DNA of 64,000 nucleotides from a virus, in IMG/VR virus record IMGVR_UViG_3300046010_015054, positions 62,001 to 126,000 of that record. The stretch is one strand, 5' to 3'. A program made the position numbers and the translations under genes. The notes below the pieces were generated by a model. The model made no database searches. It was not told the DNA's origin and saw only the letters and a list, made by a program, of their open reading frames with translations. Below, in pieces: positions 31,331 to 40,344 of this stretch (the first letter of the stretch is position 1; every line of letters begins with the position of its first letter).

Positions 31331-33148
31331 TTACCCTGGGAAAGTAGCTCCTGTTGGTAAGATGTTAAAGTCTAGGTAAATGAATTCAGCAGTCTTAGTT
31401 GGTTGTAGATAGATCTGACCAATTAATTGATTTCTATCGATTACGTCTGGAGTGTTATTGGAATCATCCATAATTACTCTAAACGCATATAAACCTTGAC
31501 GTTGTTGAACTGATTCTAGGTATGGGTTAACTTGGCTTAAGAATTGATTTCTTGTAGCAATTGTGTTTTGTTCGAACACTAAATTATTAGCTACTTGAGA
31601 AATGTAAGACTTAAGTGAAATTAATAATCTTCTAACATTTACACGATCAAGTGCAGATGCTTTTTTCTGTAGAGTTTTCTGACCATATACTACAACACCT
31701 ACGTTAGGGAATGTTGCAATTGGGTTTACATTACCGATGTAAAGATCATTACGTTGTGTTTGAGTTAGCTTTTGTTCAGCTCTTACAACTGTATCTAAAC
31801 CACCTCTGTTAATACCAGCGGGTGCAAACCAAGGATCTGATACACTATCGTTAAATGCATATACACCTGGGATTAATGTAGAAGCTGGGATCCAAACTAA
31901 CTGGCCAGTGCCTGGGTCTACTGTTTGTAACCAAGGCCAATAAGTAGCAGCATATGAGCTATTGTAAGTTGTTGCTGCTGTGATAGTTTGATTGGTTGAA
32001 GAACCATAAGCTACCAAATCAATTACTGCTACTGCATCTCCACGAGTTTGAACAGTGTTAATTAAAGCAGAAATTTGTGAAGTTGCATTATCTTTAGTTA
32101 AACCAGGAACTGTAATAACATTATAAACATATTCATCCTGATTCCCCATTAAGCCAATTGCAGTATCGTAGTCGTTATTATCTAAACCTTGAATATTGCC
32201 TGATGAGCTAATATTGTTATAGAATCTAGCAGCTCCTAAATTATCATAAAATAAATCACCATTTGCTCCACCAAATGCACCATTAGATGCTATTGGTAGA
32301 GAAGCACTCCAGCTTAAAGTTGTTGCGGGGTTAGTACCTACAGCGCCTGCATTATTAAAATAGAAAGGAGTTGGTGAATTTACTGCTGATATGTAAACAT
32401 ATCTTGAGTTGTTTGGATAATTACCTACAACTTCAATAAATGTGTCTGAACCAACTGTAGTAACTTTTTTATAAGTATCACCTATTACTTTCGAAATGTA
32501 ATTAGGTTGAGTTGGGTCTAATGAAAGGTTTGTCCAAGTTTCTAAAACACTAGGTTCAGTTGCTGTATCATTACCTTGTCTAATTAATAAACTAAATATA
32601 CCATTAGCAGGATCAACACTTGTAATTTGCCACCTAACATTATTTGCAGAGCCTGAAACTAAAGTACCATCACTGCCAGTTTGACCAAAGAAATTATTTG
32701 AACCTGATACATAATTATCCATTATATTACCTTCAGCAATAGTACTAAGAGTAAATGATGCTGTAAAGAAAGCAGCCTGACCGAAGTTAGGATCACTTGG
32801 AGCTATAATTGCACTATTTGAAATAAAGGTACCGGCAGAAGCAGTTGCTGAGGTCCATGCAGATGCAGAAGGTACTACTCTAGTTACTAATAAAGTATTT
32901 CCTCCGTTTTGGAAATAATTAAATGCAGCAATAGAAGTTAAGTAGCTATATTCTTGGCTACCACTCATAACAGTATTTCCGAACTTTGTAGTAAAGTCAG
33001 AAAATGAGGTAACTAAAGTAGGGATTTCTACGGGTCCTAAAACTGTAGGGCCAATAATTGCTGCGCCTACCTCTACAGGTTGTTGTGTTAGGAAAGACTG
33101 GTCGTTCTCTCTCGCTAAAACCCCAGGTGATAATAAAGTTTCTGCCAT
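31331..33148 (-). CDS. Contractile tail sheath protein (gp18-like)
   Basis: Forms the contractile sheath, which marks the virion as a myovirus. Start MAETLLSPGVLARENDQSFL, then AAIIGPTVLGPVEIPTLVTS, FQNGGNTLLVTRVV (the conserved Gly-Gly strand), a variable Ser/Thr/Asn-rich insertion domain (about 130-330), and a conserved C-terminal domain with VGVVVYGQKTLQKKASALDR, NVRRLLISLKSYISQVANNL and EFIYLDFNILPTGATFPG. The 605 aa length is close to T4 gp18 (659 aa). The gene is directly upstream of the tube gene. Confidence 0.92.
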   Translation of the reverse strand: MAETLLSPGVLARENDQSFLTQQPVEVGAAIIGPTVLGPVEIPTLVTSFSDFTTKFGNTVMSGSQEYSYLTSIAAFNYFQNGGNTLLVTRVVPSASAWTSATASAGTFISNSAIIAPSDPNFGQAAFFTASFTLSTIAEGNIMDNYVSGSNNFFGQTGSDGTLVSGSANNVRWQITSVDPANGIFSLLIRQGNDTATEPSVLETWTNLSLDPTQPNYISKVIGDTYKKVTTVGSDTFIEVVGNYPNNSRYVYISAVNSPTPFYFNNAGAVGTNPATTLSWSASLPIASNGAFGGANGDLFYDNLGAARFYNNISSSGNIQGLDNNDYDTAIGLMGNQDEYVYNVITVPGLTKDNATSQISALINTVQTRGDAVAVIDLVAYGSSTNQTITAATTYNSSYAATYWPWLQTVDPGTGQLVWIPASTLIPGVYAFNDSVSDPWFAPAGINRGGLDTVVRAEQKLTQTQRNDLYIGNVNPIATFPNVGVVVYGQKTLQKKASALDRVNVRRLLISLKSYISQVANNLVFEQNTIATRNQFLSQVNPYLESVQQRQGLYAFRVIMDDSNNTPDVIDRNQLIGQIYLQPTKTAEFIYLDFNILPTGATFPG

Positions 33149-33174
33149 TTTAAATGTTATATTATGGTTTTTAT

Positions 33175-33183
33175 TATAAATAT
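33175..33183 (-). promoter_or_regulatory. Candidate late promoter motif before the sheath gene
   Basis: Sense-strand ATATTTATA, then ATAA, 26 nt before the ATG at 33148. Confidence 0.6.
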
Positions 33184-33243
33184 TGTACTTTTCTTCAAAA
33201 ATACCTTACAAAACCAATTAATATAACACTTTAGCAAAAGTTT

Positions 33244-33492
33244 TTAGGATGTAAAGCTGCCTTCTTCTAAATTAAATTTCCCATCAGTACCATATTTTTC
33301 AACAAGTACTTTTTCAAATTCTTTTAATTTATCTTCGTAAATAGATATATTTTGTTTTATATTTTCTTTACTTTTTTGTAATAAAACAATCTGATATTCT
33401 ATTGTTCCTAGAGAATTTATTAGTTCAACATATTCGTTTTCTAATTGTCTTAAATTTTCTAGTTCTTCTTTATTTAAAAACTTTTTTTCCAT
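33244..33492 (-). CDS. Coiled-coil protein (82 aa)
   Basis: Almost entirely a charged coiled coil (LNKEELENLRQLENEYVELI; EDKLKEFEKVLVEKYG) with a short acidic C-terminal tail. No family is recognised. It lies alone between the sheath gene and the glycosyltransferase island and has a late-type motif only 4 nt before its ATG, so if that motif is a promoter the message would be almost leaderless. Confidence 0.6.
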   Translation of the reverse strand: MEKKFLNKEELENLRQLENEYVELINSLGTIEYQIVLLQKSKENIKQNISIYEDKLKEFEKVLVEKYGTDGKFNLEEGSFTS

Positions 33493-33496
33493 TTCG

Positions 33497-33505
33497 TATA
33501 AATAT
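33497..33505 (-). promoter_or_regulatory. Candidate late promoter motif before the 82-aa gene
   Basis: Sense-strand ATATTTATA, 4 nt before the ATG at 33492 and touching the stop codon of the upstream glycosyltransferase gene. Confidence 0.5.
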
Positions 33506-35787
33506 TATTTTTTTAGTAAAGGTTTAATTTTAGACATAACTAATTGTGGGGTAATTGATTTTTGACAAATATGTTGTTTATCAGTTCCTTTCCAAATAGG
33601 ACACCAATCCCAATCACCTGCATCAAACACAAAATTTGGATTAGTCCAACACGGAAAACAATTATCTGTTGTTATACGTGTAACACGAGAAGTAAATTCG
33701 TGGTTTTTTTCTGCAAAACCATTAATCATAGCTGTATGTTTCCCGATTGTCCAGTTCAACCAAGATAGACCTGAACCTAATCCAATAAATAAATCCGCAT
33801 GATAAAGATAATTAACTACTTTATCTATAGAATGCCCATAGTGATTAATGGTACCTGGAATTGTAAATTCTTTTTGTGTAAGAGAAATTATAGTATAACC
33901 TTGTTGGTTAAGTAATTTAACTAAAGCACACCAATATTCATACTTCCATTCTTTACAACCTGCTGTAGCATTAGGACCTATTACAATATATTTTTGTTTA
34001 TAAGGTCTTTCACCTTTAGGTACATTAATACCATAATTTAATTCTTTAAATTCTAACCCTAAAATATCTGTTGCAGTTGCTTGCATTGGGATAGTATTAC
34101 ATTGACGAGGGTGATAATTTGGGCTTTTCCAACCCCCATTTTCGTCTCTAAACCATCCTAATTTATAATGAGTAATACATTCAACAGCTGTTCCTGGGTT
34201 GGTGAATTCTATGTTTTTGTAAGCTTCTAATCCTTGGAACCAATCATTATGGAATGTAGAAAGTATAACTTTACAATTATGTTTTTTAGCAAATTCAACA
34301 ACATAAGGAACCCAACCAATGGTATCACCTATTGCTTTAGATTCTACCGTAATTAAAACTTTTTGATTAGTTAAATCTAATCTACTTGCTTCTTTACCAT
34401 CAATTTTTATTACCCAAGGTACATAGTACTCTGTACTACATTCAACCCACATATTATTGTTAATGGTTTGTGAATGGTGTACTTTACCGGTTGCAGAATC
34501 AATAAATTCTATAAAATAACTTTTGTTAATATTTCCTAAAATTTCTACTTTAGGTTTATTTAAATAACTAATATTTATTTTATTTTTATCTTCTACTTGA
34601 TTATATTCATCTAAAAATTCTTGTAAAGTATTCCGACCAATTTCAGCTACTTTATCCCAATTAAAATTTTGATGGATAATTTCAGACTCTTTATGTGCAC
34701 GTTTATAATGATCTTGATAATTTACGTAAGCATCTCTCATTACACGAGCTAAATCTTCAAAATCAGGTTCATAATAAGAACCTTCTACAAATTTTCCTTT
34801 ATAATTTGGATCCTTGGCAGGTAATTCTCCCCATACTTTTACAGGTAATCCTTTACCTTCAGCAAATTCCATTTGACCAGAGCATGCTGAGTAAATAGCT
34901 GGAGTACCACAAGCCATAGCCTCAATTAAAGGTAAATTCCATCCTTCACTACGAGCACAAGATAAAAATACATGACCTGTTTTTAAGTATTGAATGTAAT
35001 CTTCTCTAGAAGGAAAATGTACTACTTTGATGCGAGGATCTTCTAAACCATAATGCTTTAATCTATCTTCAGTAGTTTTTAAACCATCATCTGCAAATGG
35101 GTTATCAACCGAAAGTATTAAATCAACTTTCTCATCTGGTTTGAATTCTTTAAGAAAGGTTTCAATTATTTCTTTTGTAGATTTTCTATATTCCCAACGC
35201 CCAAACATTACAAATTTAAACCTATTATCCAAATATTCTTCTGGGAGTAATAGGTAGGGTTCAATTTTAAAGATATTAGTGTCTACACCCTCAGGTACAA
35301 CTTTTACTTTTTCAGCAGGCATACCTTGCTTAATAGTACATTCAGCTTGCCATTTTGAAGGTACCCAAATTTGATCAAATTCTTTTAATTTATTAAAAAA
35401 ATTTTCAGGTTGTAAAGTAGATTCCCAAACATTATATGCAATTTTAGGACCTACGTAATTATCATAAAAATAATGATGACCCGTAGCTTCTAAAATAATA
35501 TTAACATTATGTTTAAAATTATTTTCATAATTTTTATATATAGGAGAATCTTGCCTTTCGTAATCTACAAAAAGTGTTTGTTCAACTAATAATTTTTTAT
35601 CTAAATCATTTAAATAAGGTTCATTATTATGAGGTTCATCTTTATAACCTTCCCAAGTTTTACCTGCAGGAAAATTTCTAACTTTTACATCAAGATGTTT
35701 AGATAAATGTCTAAAAAAATCTCTTGTATGATTAGCGTAACCTGTAGGGCCTATATAAGGTCCGTGTGCATAAACTTTTGGTTTCAT
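33505..35787 (-). CDS. Two-domain glycosyltransferase: GT4 plus TibC-like O-heptosyltransferase
   Basis: Domain 1 (about 1-405) is GT4-like, with GPTGYANHTRDFF, an NVWESTLQPENFF segment, VPEGVDTNIFKI, FVMFGRWEYRKS and the EGWNLPLIEAMACGTP nucleotide-binding region. Domain 2 (about 430-760) resembles autotransporter O-heptosyltransferases (Aah/TibC): FIDSATGKVHHSQTINNNMW, then VLITVESKAIGDTIGWVPYV, CKVILSTFHNDWF, a GPNATAGCKEWK nucleotide-site segment and a C-terminal FPCW...WCP cysteine set. TibC-type enzymes heptosylate serines of surface adhesins. A plausible acceptor is the Ser/Thr-rich fibre encoded at 47-55 kb. Confidence 0.82.
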   Translation of the reverse strand: MKPKVYAHGPYIGPTGYANHTRDFFRHLSKHLDVKVRNFPAGKTWEGYKDEPHNNEPYLNDLDKKLLVEQTLFVDYERQDSPIYKNYENNFKHNVNIILEATGHHYFYDNYVGPKIAYNVWESTLQPENFFNKLKEFDQIWVPSKWQAECTIKQGMPAEKVKVVPEGVDTNIFKIEPYLLLPEEYLDNRFKFVMFGRWEYRKSTKEIIETFLKEFKPDEKVDLILSVDNPFADDGLKTTEDRLKHYGLEDPRIKVVHFPSREDYIQYLKTGHVFLSCARSEGWNLPLIEAMACGTPAIYSACSGQMEFAEGKGLPVKVWGELPAKDPNYKGKFVEGSYYEPDFEDLARVMRDAYVNYQDHYKRAHKESEIIHQNFNWDKVAEIGRNTLQEFLDEYNQVEDKNKINISYLNKPKVEILGNINKSYFIEFIDSATGKVHHSQTINNNMWVECSTEYYVPWVIKIDGKEASRLDLTNQKVLITVESKAIGDTIGWVPYVVEFAKKHNCKVILSTFHNDWFQGLEAYKNIEFTNPGTAVECITHYKLGWFRDENGGWKSPNYHPRQCNTIPMQATATDILGLEFKELNYGINVPKGERPYKQKYIVIGPNATAGCKEWKYEYWCALVKLLNQQGYTIISLTQKEFTIPGTINHYGHSIDKVVNYLYHADLFIGLGSGLSWLNWTIGKHTAMINGFAEKNHEFTSRVTRITTDNCFPCWTNPNFVFDAGDWDWCPIWKGTDKQHICQKSITPQLVMSKIKPLLKK

Positions 35788-35788
35788 A

Positions 35789-36538
35789 TTATCTCATTAT
35801 TGAACAACCCCCATCTAGTCCTCTATATCCATCAAAACCATGATAAATAGGACAAATTGGAACTCCGTGATTTCTTAAATGCTGTCTGAGTAAAGTTTCA
35901 TTAACAAACATATCATAATAGTACTGGTAATATTCAGGGTTTACAAAGATTGTTCGTAACATTTCAGGAAAGACATTATGGTAGGTTTTCATAACATCAT
36001 ATCCCCCAACAGCAAAAGTATCATTAAGTTGATCAGCCATACCCCATCTATCAGGATATTCAAAAAAATTAACTGCTTCAGGGTTTACTTTAGTAATGTC
36101 TTCTAAGAAGATACAATTTTCAGCTACTCTATGTGTCCAAAGTAAATCATATCTTGTTTTTATTACCAAATCATATTTAATACCGGAATTTTCTAACAAA
36201 TCCCAAGATCGTTTTAAAGATAACCACATTCCCATTTGGGAATTTAAGCGTTGGTTATTTTGTCCTTTTAAATCTGTAGCATCAAACTTTATTGCTTTTT
36301 CAAATAAATGTTTTTTAGGCTGATACCAATCTAATAGATTTTTGTAAGTATTTTGATCAACATTATAAACACGTTGCAATTTACCTTCATTAAAAAAATC
36401 ATACTTGTAAAAATGTTTATCAACCCAAGCATGCATATACACATCAATATCATATCGATCTAAAAACCAACGTTTTAGTTCTTTAAAACCATGTTTGTAT
36501 CTACGTGGCTGACCACTAATTGTTAAAGCTATTTTCAT
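35789..36538 (-). CDS. Glycosyltransferase-like protein A (249 aa, paralogue of the next gene)
   Basis: Begins KIALTISGQPRRYKHGFKEL and has DIDVYMHAWVDK, then LVIKTRYDLLWTHRV, a GT-A-like strand with an R-x-D-L motif where a nucleotide-sugar/metal site is expected, then a FAVGGYDVM segment. About the same length and motif order as the neighbouring 254-aa protein, so the pair arose by duplication. Similar small proteins occur in carbohydrate clusters of phages and bacteria, but the sugar and acceptor are unknown. It overlaps its neighbour by four bases. Confidence 0.6.
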   Translation of the reverse strand: MKIALTISGQPRRYKHGFKELKRWFLDRYDIDVYMHAWVDKHFYKYDFFNEGKLQRVYNVDQNTYKNLLDWYQPKKHLFEKAIKFDATDLKGQNNQRLNSQMGMWLSLKRSWDLLENSGIKYDLVIKTRYDLLWTHRVAENCIFLEDITKVNPEAVNFFEYPDRWGMADQLNDTFAVGGYDVMKTYHNVFPEMLRTIFVNPEYYQYYYDMFVNETLLRQHLRNHGVPICPIYHGFDGYRGLDGGCSIMR

Positions 36539-37299
36539 CGAATAATATGGGCATGAAAATGTTTGGTTAAACTTTCAACATAATTTACCTCTACATTATT
36601 TTTTAGCATTACATGCCATTTTAAAAGACTTTCAGCAACAGTTTTATCCGCTGTACTTGTGACAGTTTTTAACCATTCACCATAATCTGGGTCTATAAAA
36701 ATGTAGTTAAGTATATAACAAAAATAATCAGAATAAATTTCAGCAATATGAGGTCCACTAACTATAAATTGATCATCAATTTCAGATGTTCGTTGAGGGA
36801 ATCCATTAATATCTGGGTATTTAAAGCAATTATATTTGTTAGGATCTAATTGAGTAATGTCTTTTAGAAAGATACATTTAGGAGATACATACTTAGTAAA
36901 TTGAAGATCAAATCTATATCTAATAATATAATCATATTCAATACCGGATTCACGTACTAAATTATAACAAGCATGAATTGAATAAGCAGCACTTAAAATA
37001 TTATGTAATTTATAATTTAAATGAGATCCGCGAATATCGGTTTCATCAAACGGTATAGGTGTTTGAAATTCGTATGCTTTAGGTTTATATAATTTTAAAA
37101 TTTTATCATAATCACTTTGTGTAAAAGTGTATGTTTTTTTTTCTAAAAAATCATGTCCAGTTTCAAAGACTGATGTAGTATCATACCAAGTATGGATGTA
37201 AACATCACAATCATACTTGTTTAAGAACCATTTTTTTAGTTCTTTAAAACCTAAATCATAATTGCGGGGTAAACCGCTTATACAAATTGCTACTTTCAT
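36535..37299 (-). CDS. Glycosyltransferase-like protein B (254 aa, paralogue of protein A)
   Basis: Starts KVAICISGLPRNYDLGFKEL, close in pattern to protein A, with CDVYIHTWYDT, IEYDYIIRYRFDLQFTKYV (R-x-D-L again) and DDQFIVSGPHIAEIY. The second half diverges and ends in a His-rich LTKHFHAHIIR. I infer a GT-A-fold sugar transferase; no activity can be assigned. It joins the oxygenase gene upstream by a one-base overlap and protein A by an ATGA-type overlap, placing it inside the fibre-modification operon. Confidence 0.6.
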   Translation of the reverse strand: MKVAICISGLPRNYDLGFKELKKWFLNKYDCDVYIHTWYDTTSVFETGHDFLEKKTYTFTQSDYDKILKLYKPKAYEFQTPIPFDETDIRGSHLNYKLHNILSAAYSIHACYNLVRESGIEYDYIIRYRFDLQFTKYVSPKCIFLKDITQLDPNKYNCFKYPDINGFPQRTSEIDDQFIVSGPHIAEIYSDYFCYILNYIFIDPDYGEWLKTVTSTADKTVAESLLKWHVMLKNNVEVNYVESLTKHFHAHIIR

Positions 37300-37910
37300 T
37301 ATCTATAATGACCTCCTCCTAACCAAAGAACAAATGATTTACGAGTACCTTTAATTACAGGTGTAACTCTATGAAGCATAAATGATGGGAAAATAATAAC
37401 AGTACCCTTACCTTTAGGACCTGTTAAAGGCATTTGCCCACCATTCCAAATTTCTAAATTACCCCCTTCATATTCTTCAGGGCCAGAAAGTTGAACTGTA
37501 ACTGAGAGTTTTCTAAAAGGCATAAATCCTTGGCTACCTATATCCATATGCCAATCATAGTGACCTTTATTAGTACCATAGTATTCAGTATATTGAATTT
37601 GTTCTGGCATAAAGTTTAGATCAAAATGATACATTTCTTTATTAGCTTCATATGCCATTAAACCAATTTTATCGTAAATCCATTTTGTATTTTCTGAAAA
37701 TGGAATCCATTTAATACTGGAATTGCGAGCATCTAAATTTTCACCTTGATCTTGTCCACCTTGCTCAGTAACAGCTGTTTGGAATTGCATTTCGGCTACT
37801 TGAGATTCAATTTGAGATAACTCATCAGTAGTAAAACCTTCTTGAAACCAATAATAATTACATTGGTTTACGGGATTTTCTAAAGGGAATGTATAATTAA
37901 CATTCATCAT
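37299..37910 (-). CDS. PKHD-type 2-oxoglutarate/Fe(II) oxygenase (prolyl hydroxylase-like)
   Basis: The double-stranded beta-helix core has the iron ligands His121 and Asp123 (in DWHMDIG) and His180 (FMLHRV), with the 2-oxoglutarate-binding Arg190 ten residues later. Other family marks are KLSVTVQLSGPEEYEGGNLE and VIIFPSFMLHRVTPVIKG. Close relatives include prolyl 4-hydroxylase-like PKHD enzymes common in T4-like phages. The 203 aa size is one domain. Beside a lysyl hydroxylase-like fusion and two collagen-like genes, hydroxylation of fibre proline is an attractive but unproven role. The start may be either of two Met codons. Confidence 0.85.
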   Translation of the reverse strand: MMNVNYTFPLENPVNQCNYYWFQEGFTTDELSQIESQVAEMQFQTAVTEQGGQDQGENLDARNSSIKWIPFSENTKWIYDKIGLMAYEANKEMYHFDLNFMPEQIQYTEYYGTNKGHYDWHMDIGSQGFMPFRKLSVTVQLSGPEEYEGGNLEIWNGGQMPLTGPKGKGTVIIFPSFMLHRVTPVIKGTRKSFVLWLGGGHYR

Positions 37911-37921
37911 GATTTTTTAAA

Positions 37922-40273
37922 TTAAGGATTTGTAAAAGAAATTAAAATATATCGGGTTCCTTCGATTACAGGACGTCCCCCGTGTTTGTGAGTAATTTGA
38001 CCAGGATGAGCCATAGCATATCCTTTTCTTTGAGGTTGGATTGTTAATTTATAGCGAGGGATAAAAGTACCACCTCCTTTAAATTCATCATTTAACCTAA
38101 CATTTAATGTAATAGCTGAGCTATCGTGGTGAATATCTAAGCTACCTTGATTATTTGTATCATATTTAGCAATAAAGTTTTCACTTTTTGAAGTTTGCCA
38201 ATTATTACCTTCAAGTTCCCAAAACCAAATCCAAATAGGATAAACAAATTGTTCTAGAACTTTTTGATAGATTTTTTGCATCTTTAAACTTTCCATAGTT
38301 TGGTCTGTTGTAGGATAAAAAGTATGTCTATCAGTTTTCCATTCATTTTGTTCAGCTAAAGCTATTACTTCATCACAGAATTTTTCAGTAAATAATGGGA
38401 ATTCAATAATATTAGGACCAATTTCATCAGTCATAAGCTTATATTGTCCTTTTAAAATATAAGGATCAATATATTTTTTACACCACTCTTCCCAGTTACT
38501 ATCATCTAAAATTTCAATTATAGGTTTATTACCTTCAGTTACTCCTACACTTTTATCTTGTTCAAAATAATTAACTTTTGGAGCAGCTACTTTTAATTTA
38601 GGTAGATCAGCAAAATCTGCTAAAATATCTTGACGATGAGTCATACCAAAAGTAATTGATAAAAACTCATCTAAAGCAAATATTTTACTTTTATAACGAG
38701 GGATCCACTCTTCTACTAGCTTTTGAACACCTGAACGTGATAAAATGTAGGCGTGTGAGTTATATGAATAATCAGGCTCTACCCAATTTCTAAATCCTTC
38801 TATAGGTTTTTCTAAATCAGGTTTAAGAGCATTACGTCCTAAATAAATCATATCATATCCTTTATCTAAAAGAGATTTTATATTTTCCCAGTTTACTGGG
38901 AGTTGTTCTTTAAAATCTTCTTCTAGAATAAAAGTTATTTCTCTATCATATTCATAAGCATCAACCCAAGCATCAATATGAGCTAAGGCACATCCTACTT
39001 CTCCATCTGTTACTTCGCGATTCCACCAATGACAACTACTTTCGATTTTCCAATTTGGGTGTTTTTTAACACCAAATTTTACTAAATCTTTTTGTGTTAA
39101 AGTGCGATAATCAAAACCAGTTTTTACCCAGTAGTTATAAAAACCAGGCATAGATAATTTATCGCATTTATCTTTAATTTGCTGAGTTTCATTTAAAGCT
39201 ATAACGTAAAAATGATCTAAATTCATATTTAATTTTAATAATAAAGGTATCCAGTTTCTTATTGTTACATACCACCAGTCAAGTGAATATACGTAATTTT
39301 GTGCTAATTGCCAATTTATATTGTCATTTTCATTAAGAGCATTAAAACCATGTAATGTTTCTTTTAAACCACCCCATTCCCAAGTAATAGGTAATACTTG
39401 ATGGCCTAACATTTCTAAAGCTGTTAAGCAAAATGTTTCTTCATATGTTGAAGGATAGTACCAATATTGACTATCCGCCATTAATTTATATAATTCTTTT
39501 TCGGGTAATGTACCTAAAAATTCTACATCATCCAAACTATCTACCCATTCTTTATAATATTGATTATAATATTCTAAACCATATTCAGGAGTACAAATTT
39601 TTAAGCTAGAATCAGGGGCTTCTTGTTTAATTTGAGGCCAATCTTCTAATACTCTAGCTAAACCTCTTTCAGCATGAGATGAATAGATATATTGATTTTT
39701 ATTTTTTTGATATAATTGAGAAGTTGGTTTTGGGAAGATTAAACCTTTTATTGCTTGGGGTTCAGGAAAAGTTTTTATAATTTTGCTAGCATCAATACCA
39801 TAACCAATAATTTTAATTTTACTTTCGGTTTCTGGGTATTGTTGGAGCCAAATTTCTCTATGCCATTTAGTTAAGCATATAATATATTTAAGTTTAGGAT
39901 GGATTAATAATTCTCTATGATTAGGTATTTCTTCTCCATTCCACCAATTATAATAATCGGTATTACTAAGCCAAAATATAGAATTTTTATAATTAAAATC
40001 TTCAAATTCTTTTAAATAATGTATATAATTTATTCCAATAATAGTATCAACTGAAGATTCTTCTTGTTTAAATTGTTTAGTAGTTCTATATTTTACATTA
40101 TCAAAATCTCCAGGAATAACATTTCCAACTACCCAAATATAATATTCAGGGAGTTTGGCTAATTCTTGTGCTAAATAATAAGTGGTTTTTTCTGTACCTC
40201 CTAAACCGGTAGTTTCTATAGAAGAAGGACCCCAAGGAGTTTTGTGATAACCTGTGTATAAAACTATTTTCAT
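37922..40273 (-). CDS. GT4 + GT25 + collagen lysyl hydroxylase-like trifunctional protein (783 aa)
   Basis: Start at 40273 (MKIVLYTGYHKTPWG); the Met at 40309 falls inside the upstream terminator. Residues 1-345 look GT4-like (GLGGTEKTTYYLAQELAK; STYEETFCLTALEMLG). Residues 352-560 are GT25-like, as in LPS and collagen galactosyltransferases: VTDGEVGCALAHIDAW and an ITFILEEDF acidic motif. Residues 625-783 match the procollagen-lysine hydroxylase catalytic domain: His715-x-Asp717 in DIHHDSS, GGGTFIPRY, MAHPGQITHKHGG with His764, and Arg774 in GTRY. Human LH3 and mimivirus L230 also join hydroxylase and glycosyltransferase activity. The collagen-like genes lie directly upstream. Confidence 0.85.
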   Translation of the reverse strand: MKIVLYTGYHKTPWGPSSIETTGLGGTEKTTYYLAQELAKLPEYYIWVVGNVIPGDFDNVKYRTTKQFKQEESSVDTIIGINYIHYLKEFEDFNYKNSIFWLSNTDYYNWWNGEEIPNHRELLIHPKLKYIICLTKWHREIWLQQYPETESKIKIIGYGIDASKIIKTFPEPQAIKGLIFPKPTSQLYQKNKNQYIYSSHAERGLARVLEDWPQIKQEAPDSSLKICTPEYGLEYYNQYYKEWVDSLDDVEFLGTLPEKELYKLMADSQYWYYPSTYEETFCLTALEMLGHQVLPITWEWGGLKETLHGFNALNENDNINWQLAQNYVYSLDWWYVTIRNWIPLLLKLNMNLDHFYVIALNETQQIKDKCDKLSMPGFYNYWVKTGFDYRTLTQKDLVKFGVKKHPNWKIESSCHWWNREVTDGEVGCALAHIDAWVDAYEYDREITFILEEDFKEQLPVNWENIKSLLDKGYDMIYLGRNALKPDLEKPIEGFRNWVEPDYSYNSHAYILSRSGVQKLVEEWIPRYKSKIFALDEFLSITFGMTHRQDILADFADLPKLKVAAPKVNYFEQDKSVGVTEGNKPIIEILDDSNWEEWCKKYIDPYILKGQYKLMTDEIGPNIIEFPLFTEKFCDEVIALAEQNEWKTDRHTFYPTTDQTMESLKMQKIYQKVLEQFVYPIWIWFWELEGNNWQTSKSENFIAKYDTNNQGSLDIHHDSSAITLNVRLNDEFKGGGTFIPRYKLTIQPQRKGYAMAHPGQITHKHGGRPVIEGTRYILISFTNP

Positions 40274-40287
40274 AAACCTATATATAA

Positions 40288-40296
40288 TATAAATAT
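40288..40296 (-). promoter_or_regulatory. Candidate late promoter motif before the GT/lysyl hydroxylase gene
   Basis: Sense-strand ATATTTATA, 14 nt before the ATG at 40273 and directly after the collagen-gene terminator. Confidence 0.55.
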
Positions 40297-40298
40297 AA

Positions 40299-40323
40299 AA
40301 GGGGGACATTCAAAGTCCCCCTT
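40299..40323 (-). terminator. Terminator hairpin after the first collagen-like gene
   Basis: 9-bp stem AAGGGGGAC/GTCCCCCTT with a 7-nt loop, 21 nt after the stop at 40345, then TTTTATATTT on the minus strand. Confidence 0.75.
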
Positions 40324-40344
40324 ATTAAAAATACTTATAAATTT

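Noticed and set aside
40274-40309. Upstream start for the GT/lysyl hydroxylase gene (adds 12 residues)
   Set aside because: These codons fall on the candidate promoter and in the terminator hairpin of the upstream gene; the Met at 40273 begins a normal Rossmann-type strand.
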